Below, in pieces: positions 4,991 through 7,650 of a stretch of DNA of 7,650 bases. Position 1 is the stretch's first letter; every line of letters begins with the position of its first letter. The translations under genes were made by a program, and so were the position numbers. The notes beneath the pieces were generated by a model. That model made no database searches. It was given only the letters and a program-made list of their open reading frames with translations, and was not told the DNA's origin. The DNA is taken from positions 1 through 7,650 of the forward strand of contig MGLG01000021.1 in the NCBI GenBank assembly GCA_001795975.1. The letters run 5' to 3'. Origin of the DNA: Candidatus Yanofskybacteria bacterium RIFOXYD1_FULL_42_10 (lineage in GTDB: Bacteria > Patescibacteriota > Minisyncoccia > 2-02-FULL-40-12 > GWA2-44-9).

Positions 4991-5485
4991 ATGAAGCTAT
5001 TTTGGATTTTTGGTCTTTTAGCTTCTTCCATTGTTCTTATTTCGTTTCTAATCGCATTGTCTGTATTTTCCAGCCCTTCTCTTTCATCCACGGATATGGA
5101 TAAAGCTGTTTTTGAAATTTCAAAAAATCACGCCAAGGCCGGATTTATCGCCGGAACGGCGATTCTTTTTTATTATGGCGCTTTGAAAAAATTGTTTGGA
5201 AAAGATTATATTTACCGCAAGGCTTTTTTCATAAGCTTCGCCATAGCCCTACTCTCCTGTTTCGGATATGTCGTTTCTTTTATTCATCTTCGGACAATAT
5301 TTTTGCTGTCAATTATCATAATTATGTTTGCTACTCTGAAACTTATGGAGTCAGTCAAATTATTGATAGAAACGGAAAAACTGCCCAAAATAGTATTGGT
5401 AATTCCTCTATTTGAATCCATGCTTATATTTATAGTCATGACTCTGTCATACATATTTTCAACATTTCAACTTATAAAAAATTAG
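4991..5485 (+). CDS. Hypothetical multi-pass membrane protein, 164 aa
   Basis: Not a family I recognise. About five hydrophobic segments are visible: residues 4-26, 50-66, 78-99, 102-119 and 134-157. A short polar loop (27-49, with DMDKAVFEISKNHAK) probably lies outside the first helix, and Lys/Arg-rich loops (66-77, 117-133) are probably cytoplasmic. There is no enzymatic motif. A weak GGGGAT sits about 6 nt before the ATG, and a possible TTGCAA...TAAGAT promoter (4927-4957, spacer 19, longer than usual) lies upstream. A strong terminator 15 nt after the stop makes it a single-gene transcript. The consistent hydrophobic pattern and flanking signals support a real gene; function cannot be assigned. 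Confidence 0.72.
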   Translation: MKLFWIFGLLASSIVLISFLIALSVFSSPSLSSTDMDKAVFEISKNHAKAGFIAGTAILFYYGALKKLFGKDYIYRKAFFISFAIALLSCFGYVVSFIHLRTIFLLSIIIIMFATLKLMESVKLLIETEKLPKIVLVIPLFESMLIFIVMTLSYIFSTFQLIKN

Positions 5486-5499
5486 TTCGCTCATGAACA

Positions 5500-5528
5500 A
5501 CCACGGCCTTACGGCCGTGGTATCTTTT
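5500..5528 (+). terminator. Intrinsic terminator after the membrane protein gene
   Basis: ACCACGGCC (5500-5508) pairs perfectly with GGCCGTGGT (5513-5521) around loop TTAC, followed by ATC and four T residues. The hairpin-plus-GGTATC end resembles the first hairpin of the cluster at 7469-7488, which also runs into GGTATC. Confidence 0.8.
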
Positions 5529-5579
5529 AGAGGACAAGGTCGGACATTGTTTGGTACCCTTTTCCGCACAATGCGCGGA

Positions 5580-5608
5580 TTGCTCATTAGCGCAAAACAG
5601 GTTAAGAT
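5580..5608 (+). promoter_or_regulatory. Promoter candidate for the rluA-like/rplS pair
   Basis: TTGCTC (5580-5585) and TAAGAT (5603-5608) are separated by exactly 17 bp. The -10 box is 9 nt before the ATG at 5618, so the messenger would have almost no leader. It follows a terminator, as expected for the start of a new transcript. Confidence 0.45.
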
Positions 5609-5617
5609 TTTGACATT

Positions 5618-6322
5618 ATGGAAATAGTGATAGTTTATGAAGACCAAAATTTAATAGTAATAAATAAGCCGTCCGGTCTGATTGTTCATCCCGCCAACCC
5701 AAACGACAAAAGTGATAGCGTTGTCAGCTGGCTAATGGAAAAATACCCCGAAATCAGCGATGTTGGCGAATCCGCCAGCTGGCGAACCCTGCGTCCAGGG
5801 ATAGTTCACCGCTTAGACAAAGAAACTTCCGGACTTATGCTAATCGCCAAAAATAATGACGCCTTTTTTTATTTAAAAAATCTCTTTCAGGAACACAAAA
5901 TAAAGAAGCATTATCTGGCGCTTGTATATGGAAGGCCTAAAGAACCAAGGGGAATTATTGACGCTCCTCTTGGCAAAATTGGCGCAAAACAAACAATCCA
6001 AATAATCGGTACAAGAATTCTTAAAGAACGCAATGCGATTACCGAATATAAAACCCTGCAAAATTTTAAGGAGTTTACTCTTTTGGAAGTAATGCCAAAA
6101 ACGGGACGCACCCATCAAATAAGAGTCCATCTAAAAAGCATCGGTACGCCCATCGCCGGCGACAAATTATATAGCCCCAAAAAGAAAATTTCCCATTCCG
6201 AACCGCCAAGACTCTTCCTCCATGCTTACAAACTTGAACTTCTGACTCCTGACCAAAAATCGCTAATTTTAGAAGCAGATTTACCAGAGGATTTACAAAA
6301 ATTTGTTTCTGAGTTAGAATAG
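5618..6322 (+). CDS. RluA-family 23S rRNA/tRNA pseudouridine synthase
   Basis: Converts specific uridines of structured RNA to pseudouridine without cofactor. Family motifs are clear: NKPSG (residues 16-20), HRLDKETSG (64-72) with the catalytic aspartate D67, KHYLALVYG (about 97-105), and the C-terminal KTGRTHQIRVHLKSIGTPIAGDKLY (about 161-185). At 234 aa it has no N-terminal S4 domain, so it resembles RluA in size more than RluC or RluD. The exact target uridine cannot be read from sequence. The start is set by the family N-terminus (YEDQNLIVINKPSG near residue 7) and a -10 box 9 nt upstream. rplS begins 9 nt after its stop, so the two translation genes are cotranscribed. Confidence 0.93.
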   Translation: MEIVIVYEDQNLIVINKPSGLIVHPANPNDKSDSVVSWLMEKYPEISDVGESASWRTLRPGIVHRLDKETSGLMLIAKNNDAFFYLKNLFQEHKIKKHYLALVYGRPKEPRGIIDAPLGKIGAKQTIQIIGTRILKERNAITEYKTLQNFKEFTLLEVMPKTGRTHQIRVHLKSIGTPIAGDKLYSPKKKISHSEPPRLFLHAYKLELLTPDQKSLILEADLPEDLQKFVSELE

Positions 6323-6331
6323 ATTCACATT

Positions 6332-6730
6332 ATGAATAAACTATCAATATTCAATTCAAAAAACTTTACAGCCAGTAAATTGGCTAATTTAAAGCCCGGC
6401 TGGACGGTTAGGATCCATCAAAAGATTAAAGACGGCGAAAAAACAAGAACCCAAGCTTTTGAAGGTTTGGTTATAGCCAAAAAGCACGGTCAAGAAGCCG
6501 GAGGAACCGTTACCGTTCGCAAGGTTTCCGGCGGTATTGGGGTAGAGAAAATCTTCCCGTTATACTTGCCCTCAATAGATAAAGTTGAAGTTGTCAAAAG
6601 AGCCAAAGTCCGCCGAGCCAAGCTTTATTACTTGAAAGACAAGTCCTCAAAAGAAATCCGAAGAAAAACTAAAACTCTTAGCAACAGCAAAGATAAGGAT
6701 CCTTCGGAAGTTGCTCAATCGGTTGAATAA
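6332..6730 (+). CDS. rplS: 50S ribosomal protein L19
   Basis: L19 sits at the interface of the ribosomal subunits. The 132-aa product shows the family pattern: LKPGWTVRIHQKIKDG (about 21-36), TQAFEGLVIAKKHG (about 40-53), TVTVRKVSGGIGVEKIFPLY (about 59-78), then IDKVEVVKRAKVRRAKLYYLKD (about 82-103), where the KVRRAKLYYL signature is nearly invariant. The C-terminal tail (after about 110) is a Lys/Ser/Glu-rich extension of the common core. It starts 9 nt after the rluA-like gene without its own promoter or Shine-Dalgarno site, implying translational coupling or readthrough. The usual partners rimM and trmD are not adjacent. Confidence 0.97.
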   Translation: MNKLSIFNSKNFTASKLANLKPGWTVRIHQKIKDGEKTRTQAFEGLVIAKKHGQEAGGTVTVRKVSGGIGVEKIFPLYLPSIDKVEVVKRAKVRRAKLYYLKDKSSKEIRRKTKTLSNSKDKDPSEVAQSVE

Positions 6731-6759
6731 ACTCTTCTCACTGGATAAATAAATTATTC

Positions 6760-6788
6760 TTGTTTTTATATTGGTAATCGCTTATACT
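6760..6788 (+). promoter_or_regulatory. Promoter of the homing endonuclease gene
   Basis: TTGTTT (6760-6765), 17-bp spacer, TATACT (6783-6788). The -10 box ends 6 nt before the ATG at 6795, placing the expected transcription start on or next to the start codon, a leaderless arrangement. Confidence 0.5.
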
Positions 6789-6794
6789 TGATAA

Positions 6795-7463
6795 ATGGGT
6801 AAACGCGGACCAAAACCAAAGTCAGAAAAATTATTTTGCTGGTCTTCCAGATTGGCATACGCCATCGGTCTTATTGCTACTGATGGTTGTCTTTACAACG
6901 ACGGACGCCATATCAATTTTACGACAAAAGATTTACAGCTTGTTAAAACATTCAAACGATGTTTAAATCTTAAAAATAAGATTGGGAGCAAAAATAGCGG
7001 TTTCGGAAAAGAAAAGAAATATTATGTTCTACAATTTGGCGATGTCGGATTTTACAACTTTCTTAATAAAATTGGACTCACTCCGGCAAAATCAAAAACA
7101 ATAGGGGGGATTCTCACTCCTCAAAAATATCTCCCAGACCTTATTCGCGGACTTTTTGATGGAGATGGTAGTTTTTATTCTTACTATGACCCAAGGTGGA
7201 AATCCAGTTTTATGTTTTATTTGATATTTTGTTCGTCAAGTAAAAATCATCTTTTTTGGCTTCAGAATATACTAACTAAATGCCTTGGAGTTAAAGGACA
7301 TGGAATAATTGCTCCATATGGTGGAGCTTATCAGTTGAAATTTGGAAAAACAGAATCACGAAAAATTATTAAAATGATGTATCATAAACCCAATCTACCC
7401 TGTCTTGAAAGAAAAAGAAAAAAGATACATAATGCACTGATAATTGATAATAACGAAAAATGA
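6795..7463 (+). CDS. LAGLIDADG homing endonuclease, free-standing
   Basis: A site-specific DNA endonuclease of selfish genetic elements, 222 aa and monomeric, with two LAGLIDADG motifs. Motif 1 is LAYAIGLIATDGC (residues 20-32, catalytic D30). Motif 2 is LPDLIRGLFDGDGSF (113-127, catalytic D124). Both acidic residues are present, so it may be active. The spacing of about 90 residues is that of a two-domain single-chain enzyme. The N-terminus MGKRGPKPK is basic and AT-hook-like. No intein splice junctions (no N-terminal Cys/Ser or C-terminal His-Asn) and no intron halves are visible around it, and it has its own promoter, so it appears free-standing. It lies between rplS and a tRNA-Leu gene, followed by a cluster of hairpins. 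Confidence 0.92.
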   Translation: MGKRGPKPKSEKLFCWSSRLAYAIGLIATDGCLYNDGRHINFTTKDLQLVKTFKRCLNLKNKIGSKNSGFGKEKKYYVLQFGDVGFYNFLNKIGLTPAKSKTIGGILTPQKYLPDLIRGLFDGDGSFYSYYDPRWKSSFMFYLIFCSSSKNHLFWLQNILTKCLGVKGHGIIAPYGGAYQLKFGKTESRKIIKMMYHKPNLPCLERKRKKIHNALIIDNNEK

Positions 7464-7468
7464 ATCCT

Positions 7469-7533
7469 CCTCGCGGCTTGCCGCGAGGTATCAAGAGGCG
7501 AAGCCTCCTCTTGATACCGCCGCAGAGCGGCGG
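7469..7533. repeat. Three tandem perfect hairpins sharing arm ends
   Basis: Hairpin 1: CCTCGCGGC (7469-7477) with GCCGCGAGG (7480-7488), 2-nt TT spacer. Hairpin 2: GGTATCAAGAGG (7487-7498) with CCTCTTGATACC (7507-7518), 12 bp. Hairpin 3: CCGCCGC (7517-7523) with GCGGCGG (7527-7533), loop AGA. The GG at 7487-7488 and CC at 7517-7518 each belong to two hairpins, so neighbours compete for them. It starts 5 nt after the endonuclease stop and probably terminates or protects that transcript, or is a REP-like element. Confidence 0.75.
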
Positions 7534-7545
7534 AGTATTCACCCC

Positions 7546-7567
7546 TTTTAGCTTCGCTCGCTAAAAT
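7546..7567. terminator. AT-rich hairpin ahead of tRNA-Leu, possible terminator
   Basis: TTTTAGC (7546-7552) pairs with GCTAAAA (7560-7566) around the loop TTCGCTC. The stem has few GC pairs and no good T tract on the plus strand, but TTTT closes it on the minus strand. It separates the hairpin cluster from the tRNA, which starts 7 nt later. Confidence 0.35.
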
Positions 7568-7573
7568 AAACAT

Positions 7574-7650
7574 GCGGATGTGGTGGAACTGGTATACACG
7601 TACGTTCGAGGGGCGTATGCCTCACGGCTTGAGGGTTCAAATCCCTCCAT
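7574..7650 (+). tRNA. tRNA-Leu (anticodon GAG), 3' end cut by window edge
   Basis: Class II leucine tRNA. The acceptor 5' strand is GCGGATG, and CAT of its 3' partner is visible before the edge. D arm GTGGAACTGGTATACAC, variable arm GCC-TCAC-GGC and T arm GAGGG-TTCAAAT-CCCTC are all normal. Anticodon stem TACGT/GCGTA (one U-G) closes the loop TCGAGGG, giving anticodon GAG. The base at position 33 is C, not the near-universal U. About 4-5 nt of the acceptor end are missing from the window. Confidence 0.92.

Noticed and set aside
7469..7533. CRISPR array
   Set aside because: The hairpins differ in sequence and length; there is no repeated unit with spacers.
7574..7650. tRNA-Ser(CGA) reading of the last tRNA
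   Set aside because: Shifting the loop by one base to give CGA breaks the anticodon stem, and the D arm is of the leucine type.

Overview
The window looks like part of a small, AT-rich genome of the Candidate Phyla Radiation (Patescibacteria), most likely a Parcubacteria-type lineage. This is inferred from four things: an IF-2 of only 519 residues that lacks the long N-terminal extension; tRNA genes without an encoded CCA; AT-rich compact genes with weak or absent Shine-Dalgarno sites, several having a -10 box almost touching the ATG; and a free-standing LAGLIDADG endonuclease among housekeeping genes. No ribosomal RNA is present, so the lineage cannot be fixed from this window.

Left part (1-1578, minus strand): a compact three-gene restriction-modification operon. 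In transcription order it holds a 64-aa XRE-type controller-like regulator, a TdeIII-like type II restriction endonuclease with a visible D...ExK active site, and a D12-class (Dam-like) adenine methyltransferase cut off by the left edge. Gaps are 4 and 7 bp.

Middle-left (1579-2278): 700 bp without a credible gene, and the most unusual part. A strong extended -10 promoter on the plus strand, divergent from the restriction operon, reads into a GC-rich stretch full of inverted repeats. It contains a 10-bp stem with a G6-TGT-G6 loop, a perfect 16-bp inverted repeat, two small hairpins, and a three-way-junction fold closed by a 13-position helix. A 15-bp intrinsic terminator ends it. Together these outline a candidate noncoding RNA of roughly 600 nt, or a structured 150-nt element at its 3' end.

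Centre (2279-4057): infB, then tRNA-Cys(GCA) and tRNA-Leu(UAA) on the same strand. tRNA-Cys starts 11 nt after the infB stop, so the three may share a transcript.

Centre-right (4058-5528): two unrecognised genes. A 173-aa orphan on the minus strand has its own Shine-Dalgarno site and terminator and lies between two copies (19 of 20 bases identical) of a direct repeat, next to a tRNA-Leu gene, which suggests an inserted cargo cassette. A 164-aa protein with about five membrane segments follows on the plus strand and ends at a strong terminator.

Right part (5529-7650): a translation-related pair, an RluA-family pseudouridine synthase and ribosomal protein L19 (9 nt apart). Then come a LAGLIDADG homing endonuclease with its own promoter, a cluster of tandem hairpins, and a tRNA-Leu(GAG) cut by the right edge. 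The housekeeping genes (infB, rplS, rluA-like, three tRNAs) all serve translation. The restriction operon, the homing endonuclease and the repeat-flanked orphan are the accessory parts.
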